From Lentibacter sp. XHP0401 (GTDB lineage Bacteria > Pseudomonadota > Alphaproteobacteria > Rhodobacterales > Rhodobacteraceae), in NCBI RefSeq assembly GCF_025751535.1, contig NZ_JAOWLC010000001.1, positions 372,001 through 436,000 of the forward strand: a stretch of DNA of 64,000 bases. The letters are read 5' to 3'. A model generated the notes under the pieces. The model ran no database searches and was not told where the DNA came from. It worked only from the letters and a program-made list of their open reading frames with translations. This document shows, piece by piece, positions 26,531 through 34,802 of this stretch. The first letter of the stretch is position 1. Every line of letters begins with the position of its first letter. A program made the position numbers and the translations under genes.

Positions 26531-26724
26531 GGTTTTGTTCCTTATGTGGTTGACCTTGAGAGTCTGGGGCAAGGTAGAGGGCTGTTGGTGTGGATTCAAG
26601 CGGCAATCGGCTGATTTGAGCTTATTTGGGCGGCTTTCCCCCTTGCAGCTTCCTGCGGGCTGCGCCATTTGGCACATTGAGCGCGCTCAAGGAGAATTTG
26701 GGCGCCCAACCTAAGGGGAAAGTT

Positions 26725-27591
26725 ATGAAGAATTTACTTTGGATTGTGCTCGCAGCGATTGTGCTGGGCGCGGGTTATTTCATCTATTCAGGCCAGGACG
26801 TGAGTGAAGCTGTTGAAAGCGTCACTGAAACAGTGACAGAAGCCGAGCCTGTTGAAGCGGTGACAGATGCAGCCTCGGACGCAGCTTCAGGTGTTGCCGA
26901 AGCGGTTGAAGGTGCGGTTGACGCAGCGACAGAAACAGCCGGTGATGCAGCTGAGGCCGTTACAGACGCAGCGGAAGGCGCAGCAGACGCCGCCAGCGAT
27001 GCTGTTGATGCAACCACAGAAGCGGCTTCAGACGCTGCAGATGCTGTTGCCGATACAGCCTCGGATGCAGCGGATGCGGCATCGGAAGCAGCCTCTGATG
27101 CGGTTGACGCAGTGACAGACACAGCGACAGACGCCACGGAAGCAACAACTGACGCAGCCGCAGATGCAGCGGATGCTGCGACTGAAGCAGCCACAGATGC
27201 AGCGGATGCGGCAACTGAAGCCGCGACAGACGCAGCCGACACGGCAACTGAAGCCGCCACAGATGCAGCGGATGCGGCAACAGAAACAGCCACAGACGCA
27301 ACCGACGCGGCGACGGAAGCCGCGACAGACGCAGCCGACACGGCAACTGAAGCAGCCACAGATGCAACCGACACGGCGACTGAAGCCGCGACAGACGCAA
27401 CCGGCGGAATGAGCGAATTGCTCACAACCGAGGGCTTCAACCTTGATAAGGTTACCGAGATGATCGAAGGCTCGGAAAAAATCGGCGCTATGGAGAAAAC
27501 CATGCTGACGAAAGGTCTTGAAGCAGCCAAGGATAACCCTGAAGCTCTTGAGGCGATCCTTGCGAAAGTGAAAGAAGCCATGGGCATGTAA
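26725..27591 (+). CDS. anchored or secreted protein of 11-residue Ala/Thr/Asp repeats
   Basis: 288 residues from ATG 26725, with AAGGGGAAA upstream. A hydrophobic N-terminus (about 4-21, LLWIVLAAIVLGAGYFIY) could be a signal anchor. Residues 25-230 consist of Ala, Thr, Asp, Glu and little else; from about residue 147 they form seven clean 11-residue units of the type AATEAATDAAD. The C-terminal 55 residues are different (TTEGFNLDKVTEMIEGSE, AMEKTMLTKGLEAAKDNPE) and look like a folded helical domain. The repeat could form a long acidic amphipathic helix, as in LEA or apolipoprotein-like proteins. Function unknown. A strong terminator follows. Confidence 0.8.
   Translation: MKNLLWIVLAAIVLGAGYFIYSGQDVSEAVESVTETVTEAEPVEAVTDAASDAASGVAEAVEGAVDAATETAGDAAEAVTDAAEGAADAASDAVDATTEAASDAADAVADTASDAADAASEAASDAVDAVTDTATDATEATTDAAADAADAATEAATDAADAATEAATDAADTATEAATDAADAATETATDATDAATEAATDAADTATEAATDATDTATEAATDATGGMSELLTTEGFNLDKVTEMIEGSEKIGAMEKTMLTKGLEAAKDNPEALEAILAKVKEAMGM
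27165..27408 (+). repeat. 33-nt tandem repeats coding AATEAATDAAD units
   Basis: About seven imperfect 33-bp units such as GCAACTGAAGCCGCGACAGA plus CGCAGCCGAC, all in the reading frame of the protein at 26725. Synonymous differences between units show they are not very recent copies. Confidence 0.8.
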
Positions 27592-27612
27592 GCCCTTAAG
27601 CTTTACGGAAAA

Positions 27613-27643
27613 GAAAAGCCCCGCTTAATCAAGCGGGGCTTTT
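27613..27643. terminator. bidirectional terminator
   Basis: AAAAGCCCCGCTT-AATC-AAGCGGGGCTTTT with T runs on both strands, between two convergent genes. Confidence 0.9.
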
Positions 27644-27665
27644 ATTGTGGGGGGTGAGCCGCCTT

Positions 27666-28469
27666 TTAGCTGACGAGTATCGAGAAGTTGGCGGCTGTCA
27701 GGTCGCTGAAGGCGACGCCCGAAAGGCGCACAAAGGTGATCTCGTCGGCTGTGAGCAGGATATCTCCTGTCGCGCTGTCTTCCTCAAAGCTCACATCGTC
27801 TACGTCAAAGTCAAGCCCGCCGATCAACTCTATGGTGAGCATGTCTTCATCGGGGGCAAAATCGGTGATGTGGACGGGAGAGTCGGTGCTGGCCTCAAGC
27901 GGAGCAACCGACGGATCTTGCGTGAGCAGCACCTTGAAGTCATCGGCCCCGTTGCCGCCTGTGAGGACGTCGCCATCGTCGCCGCCCAGCGTGTCGTTTC
28001 CTTCGCCGCCGTCAAGTGTATCGGGCGCATCGGGCAGGGGGACGCCATTGTTGAAATCAAGGTCGACGCTGAGCATGGAATCATCGCCAAAGCCGCCAGA
28101 GAGCACGTCGGACCCCGAGACCGAAACCATCGCATCATCCCCTGTGCCGCCAGAGACGGTATCATCGCCGCTCGGGGGCAGGCTGGCAAACTGGTTCGGA
28201 TCAAGCAGCAGGGAGAAATCATTGTCAGCCCAGGCATCATCGCCCGCGCCGAGGCGGACCAGATCGTCGCCGCCATTGGTTGCGACCAGATCATCACCGC
28301 CGCGTGCGTCGATGATGTCATCCCCTGCGCTGCCGTTGAAGGTATCGTTGCCATCGGTGAGGGGTTGATCGGTATCGCCGGTTTCATTCTCGTTGTCTGA
28401 AGACTCAAATACACCCGCCAGAGCGCCGGCCGCGAAGAGGCCGAGAATTACGAAAAGGGAAGCGCCCAT
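27666..28469 (-). CDS. RTX-type calcium-binding protein, N-terminally anchored
   Basis: 267 residues from ATG 28469, with AAGGA 8 bases upstream. Residues 1-20 are hydrophobic (MGASLFVILGLFAAGALAGV), likely an uncleaved anchor or signal. From about residue 40 it carries GGxGxDxxx-type nonapeptides (GNDTFNGSAGDDII, RGGDDLVATNGGDDLV, GGEGNDTLGG), which bind calcium in a parallel beta roll. A C-terminal 90-residue region has no repeats. No type I secretion genes are close by. The second such protein is at 30481. Confidence 0.85.
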   Translation of the reverse strand: MGASLFVILGLFAAGALAGVFESSDNENETGDTDQPLTDGNDTFNGSAGDDIIDARGGDDLVATNGGDDLVRLGAGDDAWADNDFSLLLDPNQFASLPPSGDDTVSGGTGDDAMVSVSGSDVLSGGFGDDSMLSVDLDFNNGVPLPDAPDTLDGGEGNDTLGGDDGDVLTGGNGADDFKVLLTQDPSVAPLEASTDSPVHITDFAPDEDMLTIELIGGLDFDVDDVSFEEDSATGDILLTADEITFVRLSGVAFSDLTAANFSILVS

Positions 28470-28643
28470 GAGAATGTCCTTTGTGATGTTTGCCCAGGAA
28501 AGTATCGCTAAGTGTAAGGAAAACATAGCGATTTTGTGGAGGAAATATGAAAAATATGGGTGCATTATTGCGGCGGCGGAAACAATCGGGGAGCCGTTGC
28601 AAGATTGTGTAGAGGCTCGGCCCGGAAGGCCAGGAGCAGGGCG

Positions 28644-28979
28644 CTACTGCGGGCAGGCGAAGGGCACAAAGGTGCTGGCCATGCCCTCGTTCATCGAGAT
28701 TACTGTGAGCAGGTCGGCCAGCGCAAAGTCGGCTTTGGTTTCGGGGCATATTTCGATGCTGTGGTCGCAGCCTTCATCAATGAAGCGCTGGTGCTCGGTG
28801 AGGAAACCGGAGCTTGTGCCGGAGAGATCCTGTGTTTTGAGAACCCATGCCCAGCCCTCTGCATAGAGCACGCATTTTTGCGTGGTCCAGTCCGAAGCAG
28901 GCGGGGGCTCGGCCAGCGCGGTGCCGACGAACCAAAAGAGCGCGGCGGCGCTAGTCGAGGAAAGCTTTTTCAACGACAT
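28644..28979 (-). CDS. small secreted protein, function unknown
   Basis: 111 residues from ATG 28979 (MSLKKLSSTS). A signal peptide is visible, with likely cleavage after ALA near residue 22. The mature part has three spaced cysteines and a final Cys (TTQKCVLY, GCDHSIEICPET, PFACPQ), so disulfides are likely. It overlaps the end of fpr by 29 bp in another frame, so it may be read with fpr. I do not recognise a domain. Confidence 0.65.
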   Translation of the reverse strand: MSLKKLSSTSAAALFWFVGTALAEPPPASDWTTQKCVLYAEGWAWVLKTQDLSGTSSGFLTEHQRFIDEGCDHSIEICPETKADFALADLLTVISMNEGMASTFVPFACPQ

Positions 28980-29781
28980 AGGTTTTGGGCTCGGAGTTTG
29001 CGCCTTCTTCGAGGCCAAATTCTTCGAGCATCTCTTTGAGCTCCAGATTGAACGCGAGGTTGCCGCAGATCATGGCGCGGTCGCGCTCGGGGCAGATCGG
29101 CTCTACGCCCAAATCCTTGAAGGCAACGCCTGTGCGCATAAGGTCGGTGATGCGGCCCATTTTCGGGCTCTCTTCGCGGGTTGTGGTCGGGTAGTATTTG
29201 ATCTTCTTCCAGAAGCCCTCGCCGATGACCTCGTTGAGGAGCTCGTCGGTTTTCAGGTTTTCGATGATCTCGGCGCCGTAAGCCAGCTCGCCGACCTCGC
29301 GGCAGGTGTGGGTGATGATGACTTCTTCATAATCCGTGTATGTCTGCGGCTCGCGCAGCAGGCTCGCAAAGGGCGCAAAGCCCGTGCCTGTCGCGAAGAA
29401 CCAGATGCGCTTGCCGGGCAGCAAGGCGTCATGCACCAGCGTGCCGACGGGCTTGGGGCGCAGGATGATCTCGTCCCCTGCCTTGATGTGCTGGAGGCGC
29501 GAGGTGAGGGGGCCGTCCTGCACCTTGATCGAGTAGAACTCGAGCTCCTCATCCCAGCTCGGGCTTGCGATGGAATAGGCGCGCAGGAGCGGCTTTTGCT
29601 TGCCGGATTTCGGATCAGGCTCGCCCATGAGGCCGATCATGACAAACTCACCCGAGCGGAAGCGCAAAGACGCAGGCCGCGTGCAGCGAAAGCTGAACAG
29701 CCGGTCGGTGTAGTGCTTCACCTCCGTGACTGTCTGCGCGTCAGGGAGGGTGGGGGTTTTGATCGCTTTTGCCTCGGTCAT
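28951..29781 (-). CDS. fpr: ferredoxin-NADP reductase
   Basis: 276 residues, similar to bacterial Fpr. FAD domain motif LLRAYSIASPSWDEEL (Arg-x-Tyr-Ser) and NADP domain motif FATGTGFAPFASLLR are clear, ending in EKAFLD as the family usually does with an aromatic close to the end. It passes electrons between NADPH and ferredoxin or flavodoxin. An FNR-type box lies 74-87 bp upstream. Confidence 0.93.
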   Translation of the reverse strand: MTEAKAIKTPTLPDAQTVTEVKHYTDRLFSFRCTRPASLRFRSGEFVMIGLMGEPDPKSGKQKPLLRAYSIASPSWDEELEFYSIKVQDGPLTSRLQHIKAGDEIILRPKPVGTLVHDALLPGKRIWFFATGTGFAPFASLLREPQTYTDYEEVIITHTCREVGELAYGAEIIENLKTDELLNEVIGEGFWKKIKYYPTTTREESPKMGRITDLMRTGVAFKDLGVEPICPERDRAMICGNLAFNLELKEMLEEFGLEEGANSEPKTYVVEKAFLD

Positions 29782-29854
29782 CTTGGGCTCTCATTCTGTT
29801 TGGTATCGCTGGTTCGGGTTGTCTATCTGATAAACCCGTATCTTTTAGGCAGCT

Positions 29855-29868
29855 TTGATCTGAATCAG
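29855..29868 (-). promoter_or_regulatory. FNR/FixK-type box (TTGATCTGAATCAG)
   Basis: Nine of ten consensus positions. It is between fpr (ends 74 bp upstream of its ATG) and the divergent Lrp/AsnC gene. Confidence 0.5.
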
Positions 29869-30004
29869 GTGCAGAGGCAATCTCTTGAGGTGCTGTTTTG
29901 CTTGAATATGGGAAACTGTTTTAATAAGAGGCGCATGTATCGCCCGTTTTGGAACATATGTTTTGATGGGGCGCAGGCGAATAGGGCTAAAAAGGATGCC
30001 GGCC

Positions 30005-30466
30005 ATGACACTGAAACTGGACGCATTGGACCGCAAAATTCTGGGCGAGTTGCAGCGTGACGGTGCGCAATCACTGGACGAGATCGCCACGCAGGTGGGC
30101 AGTTCCAAAACCCCTGTCTGGAACCGTATCCGCAAGATGAAAGAGGGCGGGGTGATCCGCCAGCAGACTGTTTTGCTCGATGCCGAGGCGCTCGGACTTG
30201 AGGCTTGTTTCTTTGTGCTGGTGCGCACGAGCGAGCATGAGAAAGGCTGGCAGGAGGCTTTCCTGCGGGTGCTGAATGCGCGCCCCGAGGTGATGGAAGC
30301 ACACCGGCTGGCGGGGGACATCGACTATATCCTCAAGGTGCGCGTGGCCAATGCGCGGGCCTATGATGTGTTTTACCAGGCGCTGATTTCGGAAGTGAAA
30401 ATTCACAACGTGACGGCGCTTTTGTCGATGGAAGAGATCAAGCACACAACAATGCTGCCGCTTTAA
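30005..30466 (+). CDS. Lrp/AsnC family transcription regulator
   Basis: 153 residues from ATG 30005 with AAAGGA upstream; the frame to 29963 is less likely. Residues 5-55 are the winged-helix domain (DALDRKILGELQRDG, then VGSSKTPVWNRIRKMK), and the rest is the RAM/AsnC ligand domain (AHRLAGDIDYILKVRV). It usually forms octamers that sense amino acids. Divergent from fpr; which gene it controls is not visible. Confidence 0.9.
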   Translation: MTLKLDALDRKILGELQRDGAQSLDEIATQVGSSKTPVWNRIRKMKEGGVIRQQTVLLDAEALGLEACFFVLVRTSEHEKGWQEAFLRVLNARPEVMEAHRLAGDIDYILKVRVANARAYDVFYQALISEVKIHNVTALLSMEEIKHTTMLPL

Positions 30467-30480
30467 CCGCTTTGTAAGGC

Positions 30481-31728
30481 TTAGGCTGCGGCTGTGGCTG
30501 TCTGATCAATCGAGACAGCAACGCCATTGGGCGCTTCTGTGATGGTTAGAAAGTCAAACTCGATGTTGCCCAGCTCTTCGATGCGGATGGTCATGGCGCG
30601 TGACAGGGTTTCGCCCGCCGCGTTCTGGCCGCTAAGGGTGAAGTTGATATCAAATGTGCCGATCTCCGGATCTGACACCGTTGAAACAAGGTCAACATCA
30701 AGATTGGAGGTGAAGCCGCTGACCCCGCTGGCCCCGTCAGCAAGAGTTTCGCCGCTAAGCTCGATGAGCAGGGTGTCTTCACTTGGGTCAAAGTCTGTGA
30801 TTGTGGCGAAGAGGGCAGAGCCGCTGGTGTCGCTCACGGGGACTGCCTCAAACACGCCCGTGACGGTGAAGCTGTCAGCACCCGCGCCGCCTGTGAGGGC
30901 GACATCTGTGTCGAGTGACGGGTCCGACGATCCGCCAAAATAGGTTTGGTTGTCATACTCAAACGCCAAGCTATCATCGCCTGCGCCGCCGTCTGCAGAA
31001 GACAGTATTGTTTCATAGAACCCGTCATTGTCACGAACGGTGAGGCTGTCATCGCCAGCTCCGCCTGTGATCGTGCTCAGGCCGCCAGCTGTGATTGTGT
31101 CATCACCCGCGCCGCCCGAGGCTCTGCCATCTTCGGTCAGTTCAATCGTGTCATTGCCCTCGTCGCCGAAGAGAGCTGTGCTTGTTCCGCCAGCAAACCA
31201 CCCGTTTCCGCCGCCACTGATGCTGTCGTCACCAGCGCCGCCATAAGCTTCTGCTTCGCCGATATTGATGGTGTCGTCGCCGTCTCCGCCGTTGATCAGA
31301 GCGGGGCCAGAGGCCTGAAAGCCAGAGCCAGTGAGAAGGTCATTGCCTGCGCCGCCATCAACGTAGGCCACATCAGTGTCGGTCATGTTAATGATGTCGT
31401 CACCTTCGCCACCGTCCACCCCGATTGTGTTGAGCGGCAGGGTCGCAAGGGTTGTGTCAGCCGTGACAAAATCCATGATTGAAGTTGGGCCGAGTATGTT
31501 GTTAGACGCGTCACCCTGAATGACGGGCGCTCCCGTGGGACCGGTGGCTGTGCTCCAGCCTGCTGTTGTGGTTGGGTCGGTATCGGGGCCTGCGTCAGGG
31601 TTTGGATCTGGCGTGGGGTCCGGCGTTGCGTCAGGATCAGGTGTTGCGCCTGCATCAACTTCTGCATCATCACTGCTGTCAAACGACGGGATCATCAGCG
31701 CAGCGATCAGGAAAAACATGATATTCAT
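30481..31728 (-). CDS. RTX-type calcium-binding protein with Pro/Asp-rich stalk
   Basis: 415 residues from ATG 31728 (AGGGG 7 bases upstream). A short hydrophobic N-terminus (MNIMFFLIAALMIPSF) is followed by an Asp/Pro/Thr stalk of about 35 residues (TPDPDATPDPTPDPNPDAG), then RTX nonapeptides from residue 105 to 270 (DGGEGDDIINMTD, YGGAGDDSISGGG, ASGGAGDDTITAG) and a C-terminal beta-rich domain without repeats. It resembles the protein at 27666 in plan. The C-terminus lacks a clear type I secretion tail; surface anchoring through the N-terminus is possible. Confidence 0.85.
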   Translation of the reverse strand: MNIMFFLIAALMIPSFDSSDDAEVDAGATPDPDATPDPTPDPNPDAGPDTDPTTTAGWSTATGPTGAPVIQGDASNNILGPTSIMDFVTADTTLATLPLNTIGVDGGEGDDIINMTDTDVAYVDGGAGNDLLTGSGFQASGPALINGGDGDDTINIGEAEAYGGAGDDSISGGGNGWFAGGTSTALFGDEGNDTIELTEDGRASGGAGDDTITAGGLSTITGGAGDDSLTVRDNDGFYETILSSADGGAGDDSLAFEYDNQTYFGGSSDPSLDTDVALTGGAGADSFTVTGVFEAVPVSDTSGSALFATITDFDPSEDTLLIELSGETLADGASGVSGFTSNLDVDLVSTVSDPEIGTFDINFTLSGQNAAGETLSRAMTIRIEELGNIEFDFLTITEAPNGVAVSIDQTATAAA

Positions 31729-31806
31729 TAAACTACCCCTTAAAACACAGGGAAGATTAACCGGTTTCCCGCAGTTTGGGAAACCTATTCATGCAAGGAA
31801 ACTGGC

Positions 31807-32547
31807 TCAGACTGTTTCCAAAGCGGTGATAATCGGTGAAAAATCGGCCGCTGTGAGGGAGGCGCCGCCCACCAGCGCGCCGTCGACATTGGGCACGGTG
31901 AAGATATCGGCGGCATTGTCGGGCTTGACAGAGCCGCCATAAAGCAGGCGCACCGAACGGCCCACACCTGCCCCGAAGCGGCGCTCGAGGCGGCTGCGGA
32001 TGAAATCATGCACCTCGCCGATTTGCGCGAGATCGGGCACAAGGCCCGTTCCGATGGCCCAGATCGGCTCGTAGGCGACCACGAGGTTTTCGCCTGTGGC
32101 ATTGTCGGGGATGGAGCCTGCAAGCTGTCCACCGATGATATCGAGGGTGTTTTGAGCTTCGCGTTGGGCGAGGCTTTCGCCGAGACAGACTATGGCGGTG
32201 AGCCCTTCGGCCTGCGCTGCACGGGCCTTGGCGCGGACGATTTCGGAGTGTTCCTCATGCGCAACGCGGCGCTCGGAATGGCCGACGATGACGGCGGTTG
32301 CGCCTGCATCCTTGATCTGCGCAGCGGAGATATCTCCCGTATGCGCGCCTGATGTGGCCATGTGGCAATCCTGCGCGCCGATCATGAGAGGAGCGTGGCC
32401 ACAGGCGGCGGTGAGGAGCGTGGCAGGCGGACAAATGAGGATGTCAACTTCGGAGGCCGCGTGGGTTTTTGCAAGAACCGCCAGTTCCGCAAGGCTGGCC
32501 CGCGTGCCGTTCATCTTCCAGTTGCCTGCTGCCAGTTTGCGCCGCAT
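31807..32547 (-). CDS. tpiA: triosephosphate isomerase
   Basis: 246 residues, full length. [11 protein letters not shown] (Asn-x-Lys), the catalytic histidine in VIVGHSERR, the glutamate in [13 protein letters not shown], and the phosphate loop [12 protein letters not shown] are all intact. Converts dihydroxyacetone phosphate and glyceraldehyde 3-phosphate in glycolysis and gluconeogenesis. Confidence 0.97.
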   Translation of the reverse strand: MRRKLAAGNWKMNGTRASLAELAVLAKTHAASEVDILICPPATLLTAACGHAPLMIGAQDCHMATSGAHTGDISAAQIKDAGATAVIVGHSERRVAHEEHSEIVRAKARAAQAEGLTAIVCLGESLAQREAQNTLDIIGGQLAGSIPDNATGENLVVAYEPIWAIGTGLVPDLAQIGEVHDFIRSRLERRFGAGVGRSVRLLYGGSVKPDNAADIFTVPNVDGALVGGASLTAADFSPIITALETV

Positions 32548-32673
32548 GATATGCTCCTTTGTGTCTTTGATCAGATCTATCAGCTTGCTCGCGCGGGGCC
32601 AATACGCATCTGGTGCGGTTGCGCTTCTGCTGTGATGGGCTAGAAGGATTCATGGAATTAAGGGACAGGTGCG

Positions 32674-33588
32674 ATGATCGACAAGATTGATTTTGCGGCC
32701 TTGGAGGCCGGCGAGGCGGAAGCATTCGAAAAGCTGCGCCGTGGTGTGCTGGAAACAGGATTTCTGCGGGTTGCCAATACACCGATCAGTAAGGCCGAAG
32801 CGCTAAAGGTTATTGAGGCTTATGCGGCGTTCTTCAAGCTGCCTGCGGAGGTGAAGTCCAAAGTCGATATGGCGCGCACAGGGTCTAACCGAGGCTGGGG
32901 CGCGAGCGGCTCGGAGCAAGTCGACCCGATGGCGAACCCGGATTACAAGGAAGTGTTTGACTGTGGTTTCGAATTGCCCGAGGGCGACCCGCTGAAAGAG
33001 AGCGGCTTGCTTGTCTATGGTGCGAACCAGTGGCCTGATGTGCCGGTGGGGTTTGCGACGACAGTGCAGGAGTATTACACGCAGGCGATTGAGCTGTGCC
33101 GCGCGCTTTTGCGCTATATCGCCGAGGCTGCGGGGCAGGATGCAGGATACTTTGAGACGCGTTTCACAAGGCCCATGGCGCTGTTGCGCAGCAATTACTA
33201 CCCCGCGCGGCCTGCTTGGGCCGGGGAGAAAGACTTCGGCATCGCCGCGCACAGCGACTATGGTTGCCTCACGCTTCTGACGGGTGATGGCACGGCGGGG
33301 CTTGAGGTTTTGGGGACAGACGGGACTTGGCATGGCGTCGAGGTGACGCCCGGGGAGTTTGTCATCAATTTTGGTGAAATGCTCGAGATGTGGTCGGGCG
33401 GAAAGGTGAAAGCTACTCTGCACCGCGTTGTGGGCACGGGGGCGGAGCGGATATCGGTTCCGATGTTTTTCAACCCGAATTACGACACAGATGTGAGTGC
33501 TGAAGGAGCCGAACCGATCTCGGCGGGCGAGTATCTGACGCGGCGTTATGACGAGACCTATGTGCATTTACAGGCCAAGGGCGCGTGA
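32674..33588 (+). CDS. 2-oxoglutarate/Fe(II) oxygenase, isopenicillin N synthase-like
   Basis: 304 residues. The iron ligands are visible: HSDYGCLTLL (His-x-Asp) near residue 195 and TLHRVVG (His) near residue 250, followed by the RxS motif in ERISVPMFFNP that binds 2-oxoglutarate. The N-terminal DIOX_N part has VANTPISKAEALKVIEAY. It may oxidise a small molecule; the substrate is not predictable. Single gene. Confidence 0.9.
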   Translation: MIDKIDFAALEAGEAEAFEKLRRGVLETGFLRVANTPISKAEALKVIEAYAAFFKLPAEVKSKVDMARTGSNRGWGASGSEQVDPMANPDYKEVFDCGFELPEGDPLKESGLLVYGANQWPDVPVGFATTVQEYYTQAIELCRALLRYIAEAAGQDAGYFETRFTRPMALLRSNYYPARPAWAGEKDFGIAAHSDYGCLTLLTGDGTAGLEVLGTDGTWHGVEVTPGEFVINFGEMLEMWSGGKVKATLHRVVGTGAERISVPMFFNPNYDTDVSAEGAEPISAGEYLTRRYDETYVHLQAKGA

Positions 33589-33599
33589 GAGAGCTTCGA

Positions 33600-33682
33600 A
33601 TTTTCGCATAGCGAAAATCCGATCAAGCGAGGGGGCCAACCCCCTCGCACTCCCCCGGGATATTTACGGCAATAAGAAAGGA
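33600..33682 (-). repeat. 3' element, copy 7, plus an extra hairpin
   Basis: ATTTTCGC-ATA-GCGAAAAT at 33600-33618, then GCGAGGGGG-CCAA-CCCCCTCGC at 33627-33648, then CTCCCCCGGGATATTTACGG and an A-rich end to 33682. The tail lies 10 bp before the tfoX-type stop. Behind the plus-strand oxygenase gene, the hairpins may stop that transcript too. Confidence 0.85.
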
Positions 33683-33691
33683 CTTGAGGTG

Positions 33692-34018
33692 TTAGAGGTG
33701 CTGTAGCGCGGCAAAGGCGAGCGCCGTGGCTTCGGAGGGGTCGTCTGCGGCGCTGTCGGGGAGGGTCCAGTAAGGCATCTGGACGGCTTTAGATGTGTTG
33801 TTTTTCTTGTAAGACCAGCGGGTTGCCCCGAGCTTTTCAAGCTGCTCACCGAAGCCGTTCGCGCCTTTTAGGTAAAGCTGACCCGAGGAGTGCAGCAGCC
33901 CGAAGATGATACCGTTTGAATAGATCGCAAGGCCGCCCATCATTTTGCGGGTGCTGATACCGCCGACAGCTTCAAAGAGGTCGTGGACATAGGCGATTTG
34001 ATCGGTAGAAACAGCCAC
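33692..34018 (-). CDS. TfoX N-terminal domain protein, GTG start
   Basis: 108 residues from GTG 34018 (VAVSTDQIAYVHDLF), which shares its first G with the TAG stop of the sufA gene. The frame open to 34093 would overlap sufA. RKMMGGLAIYSNGIIFGLL is the signature of the TfoX N-terminal domain (Tfox/Sxy; regulators of competence, but small single-domain forms have no known role). Its coupling with sufA is only inferred from the overlap. Confidence 0.85.
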   Translation of the reverse strand: MAVSTDQIAYVHDLFEAVGGISTRKMMGGLAIYSNGIIFGLLHSSGQLYLKGANGFGEQLEKLGATRWSYKKNNTSKAVQMPYWTLPDSAADDPSEATALAFAALQHL

Positions 34019-34410
34019 TAGCCTTTTTCGCCGTTTTGCCCCAAATCTGCGGCGAGCGCCTCGACATCCTTGAACTTGATCGACTCTCCGCAACCGCAGG
34101 CGTCTTCGACATTCGGGTTGTTGAACTTGAAGCCCGCTTCAAGCAGCGAGACTTCATAGTCGATTTCTGTGCCGAACAGGAACATTTGCGCCATCGGGGC
34201 GATCAGGATGCGCGCGCCGCCTTGCTCCACGGTTTCATCGTGCGGGTCGAGTTCGTCGACATAGTCCATGGTATATTCCATACCCGCGCAGCCGCCTTTC
34301 TTGACGCCAATGCGCAGGCCCAGGTGGCCTTTGGCGTCCATCAGTTTGCGGATCTGTCTAGCGGCGGCATCTGTCATGGTGACAGCTTGTTTGCCTGGAA
34401 TGCCGAACAT
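34018..34410 (-). CDS. sufA: A-type iron-sulfur carrier protein (HesB/IscA family)
   Basis: 130 residues. The three cysteines of A-type carriers are present: GGCAGMEY and the CGCGES pair at the end of the domain. It carries Fe-S clusters from the scaffold to target proteins. sufT lies 29 bp upstream, so these two and the TfoX-type gene look like one operon. Whether to call it sufA, iscA or erpA is uncertain; proximity to sufT suggests sufA. Confidence 0.88.
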   Translation of the reverse strand: MFGIPGKQAVTMTDAAARQIRKLMDAKGHLGLRIGVKKGGCAGMEYTMDYVDELDPHDETVEQGGARILIAPMAQMFLFGTEIDYEVSLLEAGFKFNNPNVEDACGCGESIKFKDVEALAADLGQNGEKG

Positions 34411-34439
34411 GAGTATATCCTTCTAGGGAATTGGCTTGG

Positions 34440-34802
34440 TTACATAAAACCGAGTTCAAGGCGGGCTTCATCGGACATCATGTCCATACCCCACGGTGGC
34501 GACCAGATCAGCTCGACATCGACATGTTTGACGCCTTCGAGCGGCTCGATCGCCTCGGCGACCCAGCCCGGCATTTCGCCTGCAACAGGGCAGCCCGGGG
34601 CTGTGAGCGTCATAAGCACGCGCACTTCACTCTCCGCGTTGATCTCGATGGTGTAGATCAGGCCGAGATCATAGATATTGACGGGGATTTCAGGGTCATA
34701 GACCGAGCGGCAGGCCTCTACAATGTTCTCGTAGAGCGGGTGGCCCGTATCAGACGGGGCGATCAGCGGTGTGCCTTCAATCGGGTCGATCATTTCAGTC
34801 AT
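34440..34802 (-). CDS. sufT: SUF system associated protein (MIP18/DUF59 family)
   Basis: 120 residues. VYDPEIPVNIYDLGLIYTIE and TLTAPGCPVAGEMPGWV are the DUF59 core, the second with the conserved cysteine. SufT helps mature Fe-S proteins. The rest of the suf operon (sufBCDS) is not in the window. Confidence 0.9.
   Translation of the reverse strand: MTEMIDPIEGTPLIAPSDTGHPLYENIVEACRSVYDPEIPVNIYDLGLIYTIEINAESEVRVLMTLTAPGCPVAGEMPGWVAEAIEPLEGVKHVDVELIWSPPWGMDMMSDEARLELGFM

Noticed and set aside
27165-27408. Regular 33-bp repeats that could be taken for a CRISPR array
   Set aside because: The units are directly adjacent without spacers, keep one reading frame, and code for the Ala/Thr/Asp protein that starts at 26725.
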